Shown: positions 17,073 to 25,562 of the stretch, in pieces
How the letters are laid out: each line of letters begins with the position of its first letter
Position numbering within the stretch: position 1 is the stretch's first letter
NCBI GenBank assembly: GCA_035762175.1
Contig: DASTPP010000021.1
Span: forward strand, 1 to 64,000
Reading direction: 5' to 3'
Source: DASTPP01 sp035762175
Lineage (GTDB): Bacteria > Myxococcota_A > Polyangia > Polyangiales > Polyangiaceae
DNA: 64,000 nt
The notes under the pieces: model-generated
The model's input: the letters and a program-made list of their open reading frames with translations, nothing else
Database searches by the model: none
What the model was told of the DNA's origin: nothing
Made by a program: the position numbers and the translations under genes

Positions 17073-19142
17073 ATGCCTGCCCCCCCCAAAGGTGACGAGC
17101 GCCCGGGCGATACGCTGGCCAGCCCCGGCGCGCCCGAGGTCAAGGGCTTCGTGCTCGGCCAGGGCCCGGCGTGGGTGTCGACCGAGCCGCCCGACGCGGC
17201 GACGCTGCCGGCGCGGGGCGGCGTCGCCGCGACGCTGTCGGCGCGGGGCCGCTTCGAGGGCGTCAAGGGCGCCGACGACCCGCCGGGGCCGGTGGCGGTC
17301 GACGCGGCGCCCTGGCCCGTCGAGAGCGCGGGCTTCGAGCAGCGCTACGAGGCGCGCGGCGTGCTCGGCGAGGGGGGCGTGGGCGAGGTGCGATCGTGCC
17401 GCGACCGGCTCGTCGGGCGCGAGGTGGCGCTCAAGGTGTTGCGGCCGGGCACGGCCGAGAGCGCCGAGGCGCGCGAGCGCTTCGTGCGCGAGGCGCGGGT
17501 GCAGGGCCAGCTCGAGCACCCGGCGGTGGTGCCCGTGTACGATCTGGGGCTGGCGCCGGGCGGCGAGGCCTACTTCACGATGCGGCGGGTGCGCGGCAAG
17601 ACCCTCGACGAGATCGTCCGGGCGCTCGCCGCCGGCGACCCGGCCGTGCGCGAGAAGTACACGCGCCGGCGCCTGCTGACGGCGCTGCTCCGCGTGTGCC
17701 TGGCCATCGACTTCGCGCACCGGCGCGGCGTCTTGCACCGCGATCTGAAGCCCGCCAACGTCATTCTCGGCGACTTCGGCGAGGTGTACGTGCTCGACTG
17801 GGGCCTCGCCAAGGTCGCCGGCGCCGACGACCCCGCGTTCGAGCCGCTCGACGACCCGGTCTCGGGGCACACGCTGCAGGGGGCGATGCTGGGCACGCCG
17901 GGCTACATGGCGCCCGAGCAGGTGCGGGGCGAGAACGAGCGGCTCGACGGGCGGGCCGACGTCTACGCGCTCGGGGCCATTCTCTTCGAGATCGTCGCGC
18001 TCATGCCGCTGCACGACGCGTCGAGCGTGCGCGAGGTGCTGGGCTCGACGCTCTTCGGGGTCGAGGCCCGCCCCTCGAAGCGGGGCCGCGCCGACGTGCC
18101 GCCCGAGCTCGAGGCGATCTGCGTGCGGGCGACGGCGCTCGACCCGGCCGAGCGCTACCCCACGGCGCGCGCCCTCTCGGACGATCTCGAGCGCTTCCTC
18201 GACGGCGACCGGCACGAGACCGTGCGGCGCGAGCTGGCGGCCGCGCACGTCGCGGCGGCCCGCGCCGCGCTCGACCGGGCGGCGGCCGGGGGCGACGCGC
18301 GGGCCGAGCGCGCGCTCGCGCTGCGCGAGACGGCCAGCGCGCTCGCGCTCGACGCGGGCCACGCCGAGGCGCTCGCGACGATGGTGCGGCTGCTCGTCGA
18401 CGTGCCGGACGAGGTGCCGCCCGAGGCGCAGGCGGGGCTCGACGCGGTGGTGGCGGCGGCGCGGCGCGAGACGGCCAAGCACCTGGCCACGCGCTTCGTC
18501 TCCTGGACCGCCTTCCTGCCGCTGGCGCTCTGGATGGGCGTCCGCTCGCCGGCGGGCGCGGCGTTCCTGTTCGCCGCGGTGCTCACGTGCGGCGCCGTCT
18601 CGTGGTCGCTCGCCCGGCGCGCGACGGTCGGGCTGCGCGAGGGCTTCGCCCTGCTCGCGCTCAGCTCGGTGGCGGCGGCGTCGGTCGGCGCGATCTTCGG
18701 CCCCTTCCTCATCGCGCCCGGCATGGCCGCGACGAACACGATGTTCTTCGCCGCGAGCGCCGAACGCCCCGCGCGCCGCGTCGTCTTGCTGCTGGGCGCG
18801 CTGGTCGTGCTCGCGCCCTTCTTGCTCGAGGCGCTCGGGGTGGTGCCGCCCTCGTTCGCGTTCCGGGGGGGCGCGCTCGAGGTGCTGCCGCGGGCCGCGA
18901 TGTTCCCCCCGCTGGCGACCACGGCCAGCTTGCTGCTCATCAGCGTCGCGATGGTGGTCATTCCGGGGTTGGCGATGGGCCGCCTGCACGACAAGCTGAG
19001 CGCGGCCGAGCGGCGCTCGTATCTGCAAGCGTGGAACCTCCGCCAGCTCGTGCCCAGCGCCGCGCGCGGGGGCCTCGGCGGGGGCGAGGGGGGCGAGGGC
19101 CAGGGCCCCGCGGCGCCGGCCGCCGCGCTCTCGCCCGGCTAG
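17073..19142 (+). CDS. membrane Ser/Thr protein kinase (PknB family)
   Basis: Eukaryotic-type kinase of 689 aa. I start at 17073 (MPAPPKGDERPGD). After a disordered 85-residue N terminus comes the kinase domain (about 90-385): Gly loop GVLGEGGVGEVRSC, catalytic Lys in EVALKVLRPG, catalytic loop VLHRDLKPANVIL (about 220), metal motif DWG instead of DFG (VLDWGLAKVAG), and APE-loop GYMAPEQVRGE. The DWG variant is common in myxobacterial kinases and should be active. Residues about 385-470 are an Ala/Arg-rich helical linker; about 475-645 contain five or six hydrophobic segments (for example FLPLALWMGV, LLLGALVVLAPFLLEAL). The protein should sit in the inner membrane with a cytoplasmic kinase. 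No cognate phosphatase or substrate gene is adjacent. Confidence 0.9.
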   Translation: MPAPPKGDERPGDTLASPGAPEVKGFVLGQGPAWVSTEPPDAATLPARGGVAATLSARGRFEGVKGADDPPGPVAVDAAPWPVESAGFEQRYEARGVLGEGGVGEVRSCRDRLVGREVALKVLRPGTAESAEARERFVREARVQGQLEHPAVVPVYDLGLAPGGEAYFTMRRVRGKTLDEIVRALAAGDPAVREKYTRRRLLTALLRVCLAIDFAHRRGVLHRDLKPANVILGDFGEVYVLDWGLAKVAGADDPAFEPLDDPVSGHTLQGAMLGTPGYMAPEQVRGENERLDGRADVYALGAILFEIVALMPLHDASSVREVLGSTLFGVEARPSKRGRADVPPELEAICVRATALDPAERYPTARALSDDLERFLDGDRHETVRRELAAAHVAAARAALDRAAAGGDARAERALALRETASALALDAGHAEALATMVRLLVDVPDEVPPEAQAGLDAVVAAARRETAKHLATRFVSWTAFLPLALWMGVRSPAGAAFLFAAVLTCGAVSWSLARRATVGLREGFALLALSSVAAASVGAIFGPFLIAPGMAATNTMFFAASAERPARRVVLLLGALVVLAPFLLEALGVVPPSFAFRGGALEVLPRAAMFPPLATTASLLLISVAMVVIPGLAMGRLHDKLSAAERRSYLQAWNLRQLVPSAARGGLGGGEGGEGQGPAAPAAALSPG

Positions 19143-19193
19143 AGCCTGCGCCAGGCCGCTCGGGGGCGGGCGCGGGGCCGCGGCCCCTTCGCG

Positions 19194-21740
19194 TCAGGGG
19201 GCGCCGCCTGGCAGAGGCACCACGAGCACCCCGCCCCCGTCCGCCTTCACGCCGCCGCCCGGCCCCAGCGACACCTCGGTGCCGCCGGTCGCGGGCCTCA
19301 CGGCGACCGCGTAGCGCGCGCCCGGCACGAGCCCCGTCACCAGCACCCGCTCGACGCCCGCGGGCACGACGAAGGCCGTCGACGGGGCCCCCGGCCCCTC
19401 GACGTTCACGGGGAACAGGATCGCGCTCGCCCCGAACGTCGCCCCCACGAAGGGCACGCCGCCCGAGCCGCGCACGAGCCTGGCCTCGTCGGCGCGATCG
19501 CCGGCGGACGCGCCCTGCAGCACGTGGAGGAAGCGCGCCTCGGCGGGGGCCCCCTCGGCCGTGACGCGCAAGAAGGCCCGCATCGGCTCGTAGAGGGCGG
19601 GCTTGGCGTCCCAGCGCTGGCTCGGCGGGTGCGCGTCGGCCGCGAGCTGCGCCCGCTCGGGCAGGAGCGTCGTCACGACCAGGCGCTGGCCCTTCGGCGT
19701 CGTCACGGTCGCCCGGCGGCCGCTCAGCGCGGGCACCGCGGGCGTGTGCAAGAAGAAGCGCTTGAAGAGGCCCTCGCGGCTCTTCGCCCGGTCGTAGACG
19801 ACGACGTGGTCGGGCCGCAGCCACACGATCGAGCGGCTCGCGTGCGCCACCGCCGCCACCGCCTCGTGGCCCGAGTTGTAGAGCCCCGTCGCGTCGCCCA
19901 GGGCGTAGAGGTACTCGGGCGTGACGCTGCGCGCGACGATCGTGCCGTCGCCCGCGGGCGAGAGCGACCACTGCGAGCCGCGCCGCCAGTACGAGGCGCG
20001 CCGGTCGTCGGACGCGTGCGCCGGCTGGTCGTTCTCGAGCGAGAGCGTGTTGTGCTGGTCGCTGCCGTCGAAGTAGGGGCCGTAGCCGACCCGCTCTTTG
20101 GTCAAGAACTCGCCGCCCCGGTAGAAGCTGAAGTTGTTGCCGTCGCCGTGCTGGTGGTCGATCGCGTGCCAGCCGTTCTGAAAGAAGAACCAGCTCGCGT
20201 CGCGCCCCCAGCCCGTGCGCGCGGTCAGGTGCCCGAGCCCCTCGCTCGCGTGCGCGAGCGGCAGGGCCGGCCGCGGGTCGGGCGGCGGCGGGGCCCGCGG
20301 GTCGAAGAGCAGAAAGTACCAGATCGACTGCCGGAGGTTGACCCCGCCGTTCTGCGCGCGGGCCCGCCGCAAGAGCTCGGGCGCGCCGCCCTCGGCCAGG
20401 TGCGTCTCGGCCCAGCGCGCCTGCTGCGGCGTCGTCGCGTCGCCCGCGTTCTGCGCGTAGAGCGCGAAGGGCGCGAAGAGGTCGATCGGGTCGCCGGCGG
20501 CGTACTTCAGCCCGTCGCCGTAGTAGGTCGGCTGGTACTCTTCGCCCTTCCACGGCTCGTACACCACCGGCGCCGGGCTCAGCTGGTGCATGTACGCGGG
20601 GATGACCTCGCGCCAGAACGGGTGCGCCAGCAGCGGGCCGACCTGGCGCCCGAACTTCGCCGCGTCGGCCGCCCCCGCCGTCTGCAGCGCCAGGTGAAAC
20701 TGCGCGAGGTACGCGAGCGTCTGCGGGCCGTACTCGAAGCCCTCGGGCGGCTCGCCCCCGAGCGCCTCGGTGCGCAGCTGCGCGTCGGCCATGTACAGCC
20801 ACGCCCCGATCGCGTTGCCGAGGTAGTCGCGCAACCTCGGGTAGGTGCGCTTCGCGCCGGGCTCGGGCGGGTCGTCGGCCTCGTCGAGCGCGAGCGCCAT
20901 CAGGCCGAGGTTGCGCATGTGCGCGTTGAAGTAATTGTTGAGCGCGTAGCGGCGGCAGCGCGGGTCTTTCACGAGCTCGGGGCTGTTGACGAGGCCCACG
21001 GGCTCGGGGTGGTTGCAGTCGGTCACCTGCGCGCGCAAGAGCCACTCGCTCCAGCGCAAGAAGACGCGCCGCGCGAGGGCCTTGTCGGCCGGCGACAGCA
21101 GCGGGTACACCCAGTCGACGACCAGGGGGAAGGCCTCGCCCGCCCACCGCGATCGGTCGTACGTCGCGAAGCGCTCGCCCGCGAGCGGGTCGGCCCCGTC
21201 GCCCCGGTCGGCGCGCTCGAGCAGCTTCAGCAAGATGGCCTTCGCCCGCCCGCCGTACTCTTCGCGCTGGCCCGCGTCGGGCGCGACGAGCGACAGGAAG
21301 GCGAAGAGCTCGGCGTACGTCTCGCAGAAGTTGCCCCTGACGTTGCAGTCGCCCGAGACGAGCGCCGACGGGTCGAACGCCTTCTTCGCCTCGAGCGCCG
21401 CCGCCTCGAGCCCCGACTTGTAGAGCGGGTTCGACGCCGTCGCCCACCCGCGCAGCCGCGGCAGGTCGGCCGCCCGCACCCAGAGCCGCGGGTGGTCGGC
21501 CGCCAGGCGCAGCGACGCGACGGCCGCGGGGGCCTCGGCCACCTGCTCGGCCGAGGCGGGCCGCGCCTCGGGCTCGTCCGAGCCGAGCATCGCTCGGCCC
21601 CGCCGCACCCGCTCGCAGCCCGCCAGGCCGGCCGAGGGCGCCAGCAAGAGCAGCGCCCCGGCGAACCGGCCGAAGGCGCGCCGCCGGGCCCCGAAGCCCG
21701 CCGCGCCCTCGCCGTGCCTACTTCGTCCGTCGTCATTCAT
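19194..21740 (-). CDS. heparinase II/III family lipoprotein (polysaccharide lyase)
   Basis: Secreted 848-aa polysaccharide lyase. The start at 21740 (MNDDGRSRHGEG) is followed by a twin-arginine-like signal with lipobox (RRRAFGRFAGALLLLAPSAG, LAGC), so export by Tat and lipidation are likely. Residues about 80-430 are the alpha/alpha toroid (DHPRLWVRAADLPRLRGWA, YPLLSPADKALARRVFLRWS). The central to C-terminal beta-sandwich part carries the heparinase II/III signature (IDHQHGDGNNFSFYRGGEFL, YGPYFDGSDQHNTLSLEN) with candidate catalytic His/Tyr. It would cleave uronic-acid-containing polysaccharide, exact substrate unknown. It lies 86 bp downstream of the acyltransferase gene and is the last gene of the minus-strand set that starts with the NadE-like gene. 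Confidence 0.83.
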   Translation of the reverse strand: MNDDGRSRHGEGAAGFGARRRAFGRFAGALLLLAPSAGLAGCERVRRGRAMLGSDEPEARPASAEQVAEAPAAVASLRLAADHPRLWVRAADLPRLRGWATASNPLYKSGLEAAALEAKKAFDPSALVSGDCNVRGNFCETYAELFAFLSLVAPDAGQREEYGGRAKAILLKLLERADRGDGADPLAGERFATYDRSRWAGEAFPLVVDWVYPLLSPADKALARRVFLRWSEWLLRAQVTDCNHPEPVGLVNSPELVKDPRCRRYALNNYFNAHMRNLGLMALALDEADDPPEPGAKRTYPRLRDYLGNAIGAWLYMADAQLRTEALGGEPPEGFEYGPQTLAYLAQFHLALQTAGAADAAKFGRQVGPLLAHPFWREVIPAYMHQLSPAPVVYEPWKGEEYQPTYYGDGLKYAAGDPIDLFAPFALYAQNAGDATTPQQARWAETHLAEGGAPELLRRARAQNGGVNLRQSIWYFLLFDPRAPPPPDPRPALPLAHASEGLGHLTARTGWGRDASWFFFQNGWHAIDHQHGDGNNFSFYRGGEFLTKERVGYGPYFDGSDQHNTLSLENDQPAHASDDRRASYWRRGSQWSLSPAGDGTIVARSVTPEYLYALGDATGLYNSGHEAVAAVAHASRSIVWLRPDHVVVYDRAKSREGLFKRFFLHTPAVPALSGRRATVTTPKGQRLVVTTLLPERAQLAADAHPPSQRWDAKPALYEPMRAFLRVTAEGAPAEARFLHVLQGASAGDRADEARLVRGSGGVPFVGATFGASAILFPVNVEGPGAPSTAFVVPAGVERVLVTGLVPGARYAVAVRPATGGTEVSLGPGGGVKADGGGVLVVPLPGGAP

Positions 21741-21826
21741 GGACCAAGCCCCCTTCGTTCGCGCGCGGCCGCGGTCTGCTGCGCGCGGCCGCGACCTCGC
21801 CGCGCGCGGCCGGGCGCGGCGTGCCG

Positions 21827-22621
21827 TCACTCTGGCAAGCGCGAGTGCGGGCCCTTGCCGTTGGCGCCGTTCCGCGGCGGCGCGAAGCCGTTGGCCGCGC
21901 CGTGGGCGGCGACGGGCGGGAAGGCGCGGCGGACGACCCGGCCCGGGTTGCCGACGAAGACCGAGTCGGGCGGGACGTCATGGCGCACCACCGAGCCGGC
22001 GCCGATGACCGAGCGCGCCCCGATGCGGACCCCCTTGAGGATCATGCAGTTTCGCCCGATCTGGACGTTGTCTTCGATCACGACCGGCTCGACGCCGCCG
22101 GGGCCCACCGAGATCTCCCAGATGGGCCGGTTGCGGACGGACGCCGAGTGGTCGTGGTCGTGGCCCTCGGTGTCGAGGATGGTCGTGCCCGGGCCGATGG
22201 CGGCGTAGTCGCCGACCTCGATGCGCTGGGCGAGCTTGAACGAGACGTTGTGCGCCACGAAGACGCCCCTGCCGAGCCGCAGGACGGGGGCGCCCTTGGA
22301 CGCCGCCGTGATGTTGACGAGGCCCGAGAAGCGCGTGCCGCTGCCGACCTCGACGCGGCAGGGCACGGGCATGTACGGGATGCGGTCGACGGCGACGCCC
22401 TCGCCGTGCTCGCTGCACTTGGAGAGGAAGACGGGCGTGGCGACGAAGGCGCGCCAGAACCACTCGGAGACCTCGCGGCCGACGCGGTGGGCGTCGAAGG
22501 CGGCGCCGTAGAGCGCGCGGGACGGGCCCCCGGGCCGGACCGCCCGGTGCAGCGCCCGCTTGGCGGCGCGGCGCAGCCAGGGGTTGACGAGTAGGGCGTC
22601 GACCAGAGATGGCGTTGCCAT
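21827..22621 (-). CDS. hexapeptide-repeat acyltransferase (LbetaH)
   Basis: Acyltransferase of about 264 aa with a left-handed parallel beta-helix. ATG 22621 is chosen; GTG 22630 is an alternative. Hexapeptide repeats start near residue 95 (VEVGSGTRFSGLVNITAA, LRLGRGVFVAHNVSFK, IEVGDYAAIGPGTTIL) and continue through IEDNVQIGRNCMILKGVRIG to the family-typical end VVRHDVPPDSVFVGNPGRV. The catalytic His is probably in FVAHNV or in DTEGHDHDHS. The first 90 residues are an unusual helical extension. Members transfer acetyl, amino-acyl or longer groups to sugars. A carrier protein and ligase gene lie directly upstream, so the acyl donor may be ACP-bound. Gap to ACP gene is about 68 bp. Confidence 0.82.
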   Translation of the reverse strand: MATPSLVDALLVNPWLRRAAKRALHRAVRPGGPSRALYGAAFDAHRVGREVSEWFWRAFVATPVFLSKCSEHGEGVAVDRIPYMPVPCRVEVGSGTRFSGLVNITAASKGAPVLRLGRGVFVAHNVSFKLAQRIEVGDYAAIGPGTTILDTEGHDHDHSASVRNRPIWEISVGPGGVEPVVIEDNVQIGRNCMILKGVRIGARSVIGAGSVVRHDVPPDSVFVGNPGRVVRRAFPPVAAHGAANGFAPPRNGANGKGPHSRLPE

Positions 22622-22689
22622 GGCGTTCACTTCTCCCTCTGCGATACTCGGGGCGTACGCGCGGGCATGGCTCGCTCGGCCCCGGGCGA

Positions 22690-22938
22690 TCAGTTGCGCT
22701 TCCGGGCGACGTACGCGATGATCGCGTCGAGCGTGTCGAAGTTGTCCGCGACGAGCTCGTGGTCGGCCACCTCGAGGCCGAACTCTTGCTCGAGGAACGA
22801 GACCACCTCGAGCATGCCGGTCGAGTCGACGATGCCCCGGTCGCGCAGCGAGGCCGAGCCCGTGATCACCGACGGCTCGGTCACGTAGAAGTTGTTCACG
22901 ATGAAGTCTCGAACCTTGGCCCTGATTTCGGCGTCCAT
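22690..22938 (-). CDS. acyl carrier protein
   Basis: Discrete carrier protein of 82 aa. The phosphopantetheine Ser is in DRGIVDSTGMLEVVSFLEQ (Ser39 in DST), where housekeeping ACPs have DSL. Helix I (KVRDFIVNNFYV), helix II (after DST) and helix IV (TLDAIIAYVARK) are all present. The DST variant is typical of dedicated, non-fatty-acid carriers, for example D-alanyl or aminoacyl carriers. A strong ribosome site (GAGGAG) lies 7 bases upstream. It sits 58 bp after the ligase gene and before the acyltransferase gene. Confidence 0.93.
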   Translation of the reverse strand: MDAEIRAKVRDFIVNNFYVTEPSVITGSASLRDRGIVDSTGMLEVVSFLEQEFGLEVADHELVADNFDTLDAIIAYVARKRN

Positions 22939-22996
22939 GGTGGTCTCCTCCCCGCTCGGTCCGAGCGCCGGGGTGTGGCGGCCGGCGGCCGCGCGC

Positions 22997-24562
22997 TCAC
23001 GAAAGGTCGGTCTTCTTGATCTTGCCGGTGGTCGTCTTGGGCAGCGAGGCGACGAGGGCGAAGTGCTTGGGCACCATGAACGCCTCGAGCCTGGCCTGGC
23101 ACTCGCGCCGGATGTCCCGCTCGCCGAGGTCGGCGCCCCGCTCGAGGACGACGAAGGCCTTGACCGCCTGCCCCAAGAGCTCGTCGGCGACGCCGATGAC
23201 GGCGGCCTCCTTGACCCCGGGGATGTTCATCAGGGCGGTCTCGACCTCCTTCGGGGCGACCTTCTCGCCGCGCGACTTGATGATGTCGTCCATGCGGCCG
23301 ACGAAGTAGAGGTAGCCGTCGTCGTCGAGCCGGCAGTAGTCGCCGGTGTAGAGCACGACCTCGCCGGGCAGGGGGCCCGGCCGCAGCTTCTTCGCGGTGG
23401 CCTCCGGCTTCTCCCAGTAGCCCTTCATCACCGTGGCCCCGCGGATGACGAGCTGCCCCACCCGGCCCGGCCCGAGGCGGTTGCCGTCCTCGTCGACGAG
23501 CCAGAGCTCGGTGTTGGGGATGGCGATGCCGACGCTGGTCGGCTTGCGATCGAGGTCTTCGGGCGGCAGGTACGTGCAGCGCTTGCACTCGGTCAGGCCG
23601 TACATCGAGTAGACCCGCGCCCGCGGGAACAGCGCCCGGAGGGCCGAGATGTGCTTCTCGGGCAGCGCGGCGGCGGTGTTGGTCACGTACCGGACGCCCG
23701 AGAAGTCGAGCCCGCGCGCGCTGCGCATCTCGGCGAGGACGGCGAACATGGTCGGCACGCCGGGGAACCCGGTGACCCCCTCCGCGACCGCCGTCTGGAG
23801 CACCTGGGCGGGGTACGCGAACCCGCGCTCGAGCACGAGGCGCGCGCCGGCCCGGAAGGCCATGATCATCTGGTAGAGCCCGTAGTCGAACGCGAGCGGC
23901 AGGGCGCCGAGGATGACGTCGTCTTCGACGTTCTCGAGGTAGGCGCTGATCGAGGTCGCGGCGGCGAGCATGTTGCGGTGGGTGAGCATGACCCCCTTCG
24001 GCTCGCCGGTGCTGCCCGAGGTGTAGATGATGGCGGCGAGGTCGACGTCGATGGCCTGCCGCGGGGGCGGCCGCGCGCCCGGCGCCGACGCGACCGCCTC
24101 GGCCCACCCGACGAGGCCGGGCAGCCCGTCGAGGGGCGTCAGCGGCTCGCCCGCGACGATCACCGCGGCGAGGTGCGGCGACGCCTTCGCCGCGGCGGCG
24201 AAGGCGGGCGAGAGGTGCCCCTCGGCGATGAGCGCGGTCGCGCGGCAGTCGTTCAGCAGGTACGCGAGCTTGTCGGCCTTGGTGAGCGGGTTGACGATCG
24301 AGACGACGGCGTTCGCCTTGAGGACCGCCCAGAAGGACACGGCGGTCTCGACCGAGTTGTCGCCGAAGACGATCACCCGGTCGCCGCGCCGGACCCCGCG
24401 GCACGCGAGGGCGTGCGCGAGCGCGTTCGACCGCTCGTCGATCTCGCGGTACGAGAGCCGCCGCCCCCGGCAGACCAGGGCGATCTTGTCGGGCAGGCGC
24501 CGCGCCGACTCGATCAGGTAGTCGCTGAGCTGGGGCGTCGCCGCCTCGTGCCTACGATGCAT
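22997..24562 (-). CDS. AMP-forming acyl-CoA/acyl-ACP ligase
   Basis: Class I adenylate-forming enzyme of 521 aa. P-loop IIYTSGSTGEPKGVMLTHRN, the A5-like YSMYGLTECKR, hinge ring YTGDYCRLDDDGYLYFVGRM followed by DDIIKSRGEKV, and the C-terminal catalytic Lys in TTTGKIKKTD. All core motifs are present and full length. It would activate a carboxylic or amino acid with ATP and load it on the neighbouring carrier protein. Its start overlaps the end of the NadE-like gene by 11 bp (24552-24562), so translation is coupled. Substrate unknown. Confidence 0.9.
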   Translation of the reverse strand: MHRRHEAATPQLSDYLIESARRLPDKIALVCRGRRLSYREIDERSNALAHALACRGVRRGDRVIVFGDNSVETAVSFWAVLKANAVVSIVNPLTKADKLAYLLNDCRATALIAEGHLSPAFAAAAKASPHLAAVIVAGEPLTPLDGLPGLVGWAEAVASAPGARPPPRQAIDVDLAAIIYTSGSTGEPKGVMLTHRNMLAAATSISAYLENVEDDVILGALPLAFDYGLYQMIMAFRAGARLVLERGFAYPAQVLQTAVAEGVTGFPGVPTMFAVLAEMRSARGLDFSGVRYVTNTAAALPEKHISALRALFPRARVYSMYGLTECKRCTYLPPEDLDRKPTSVGIAIPNTELWLVDEDGNRLGPGRVGQLVIRGATVMKGYWEKPEATAKKLRPGPLPGEVVLYTGDYCRLDDDGYLYFVGRMDDIIKSRGEKVAPKEVETALMNIPGVKEAAVIGVADELLGQAVKAFVVLERGADLGERDIRRECQARLEAFMVPKHFALVASLPKTTTGKIKKTDLS

Positions 24563-25562
24563 GGGCCCGGCCCTCCTTCCCGTCGGCGGCGCCGACGCCG
24601 ACCTTGCGCACGAGCAGCGGCGCCGCGTGCAGGTAGCTGGCCGCGCGGCGCTTCGCGTCGATGTCTCGGTAGACGCGGCCGACCTGCTCGGGGGTCAGCC
24701 CCATCACGGCCGCGGCGCGCTCGGCCGGGACGCCCTGGTCCTTGGCGTAGAGGCAAAGGTCCATCTTGTCGTGGGGGAGCGCGAAGTAGAACTCTTCTTG
24801 CGTCTGCGGCAGCGAGTAGGTGTCGGTCGTCGGCGGGCGACTTCGGATCTCGGCCGGCACGCCGAGGTGCTCGGCGAGGGCGTAGACCTGCGTCTTGTAG
24901 AGGTGCGCGATCGGCTTGAAGTCGGCCGCGCCGTCGCCCTGCTTGACGAAGAAGCCCAGGTCGTATTCGAGCCGGTTGGCCGTGCCCGCGACGGCGAAGT
25001 GGAGGCGGTCGGCGTGGTAATATTCGGTCACCTTGCGGACCCGCTGCTTGTAGTTGGTGGCCGCGACGAGCTTCAGGTACGCCGCCGGCGGCATCCGCGC
25101 CGACCGGGTCTCGCCGGACGGGGCCTGCACGGTCAAGACCGAGACGTTGAGCCGCTCGCCATCGAGGAGCGAAGGCAGCGAGAGCTTGCACCGATACCCC
25201 TCGCCGTACTCGGGGAAGACCGACCGGATCGCCTCGGCCTGCCGCCGGTAGCAGCCGGCGACCTCGAGGGCGGGGCTGAGATCTTCGACGAGCGCCTCGC
25301 ACCCGAGGTGCGCCGCCGCCTGCCGCCCCATGCGCAGCGATTCGGCGGAGGAGTCCCGCTCGGGCATCAGGAGGCACAGGACCCTGCCCTTGCCCAGCGC
25401 CCGGACGCAGAGGGCGGCGACGACGGAGCTGTCGACGTCGCCGGACAGGCCGACGACGGCCCCCCGCCGCCGGAGCGCGCCGAAGACCTGGGTTTCGATG
25501 CTCCGCGCGATCTCGTCGGCGACTCTCGCGGGGTCGATATCGAGCGATCTTCGTGTGAACAT
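24552..25562 (-). CDS. NAD synthase-like (NadE family) adenylate-forming amidase
   Basis: ATP-pyrophosphatase of 336 aa, longer than ammonia-dependent NadE (about 270 aa). The PP-loop reads VVGLSGDVDSSVVAALCVR, where canonical NadE has SGGIDS, so the second Gly is Asp. Other NadE features are kept: GTANRLEYDLGFFVKQGDGA, FKPIAHLYKTQVYALAEHLG. An insertion (residues about 115-165) and the TYSLPQTQEEFYFALPHD segment are not in housekeeping NadE. There is no glutaminase domain, so free ammonia would be the nitrogen source. First gene of the set, with GGGAGGG before the start at 25562. True NAD synthesis is possible, but its position beside a ligase and carrier protein suggests amidation of a carrier-bound or related acid. 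Confidence 0.78.
   Translation of the reverse strand: MFTRRSLDIDPARVADEIARSIETQVFGALRRRGAVVGLSGDVDSSVVAALCVRALGKGRVLCLLMPERDSSAESLRMGRQAAAHLGCEALVEDLSPALEVAGCYRRQAEAIRSVFPEYGEGYRCKLSLPSLLDGERLNVSVLTVQAPSGETRSARMPPAAYLKLVAATNYKQRVRKVTEYYHADRLHFAVAGTANRLEYDLGFFVKQGDGAADFKPIAHLYKTQVYALAEHLGVPAEIRSRPPTTDTYSLPQTQEEFYFALPHDKMDLCLYAKDQGVPAERAAAVMGLTPEQVGRVYRDIDAKRRAASYLHAAPLLVRKVGVGAADGKEGRAHAS

Noticed and set aside
17797..17830. Inactive pseudokinase because DFG reads DWG
   Set aside because: All other catalytic motifs are intact and DWG occurs in many active bacterial kinases.
22690..22938. Carrier protein as part of a polyketide or nonribosomal peptide cluster
   Set aside because: No ketosynthase, condensation or thioesterase domains in the window; context fits acyl or aminoacyl transfer instead.
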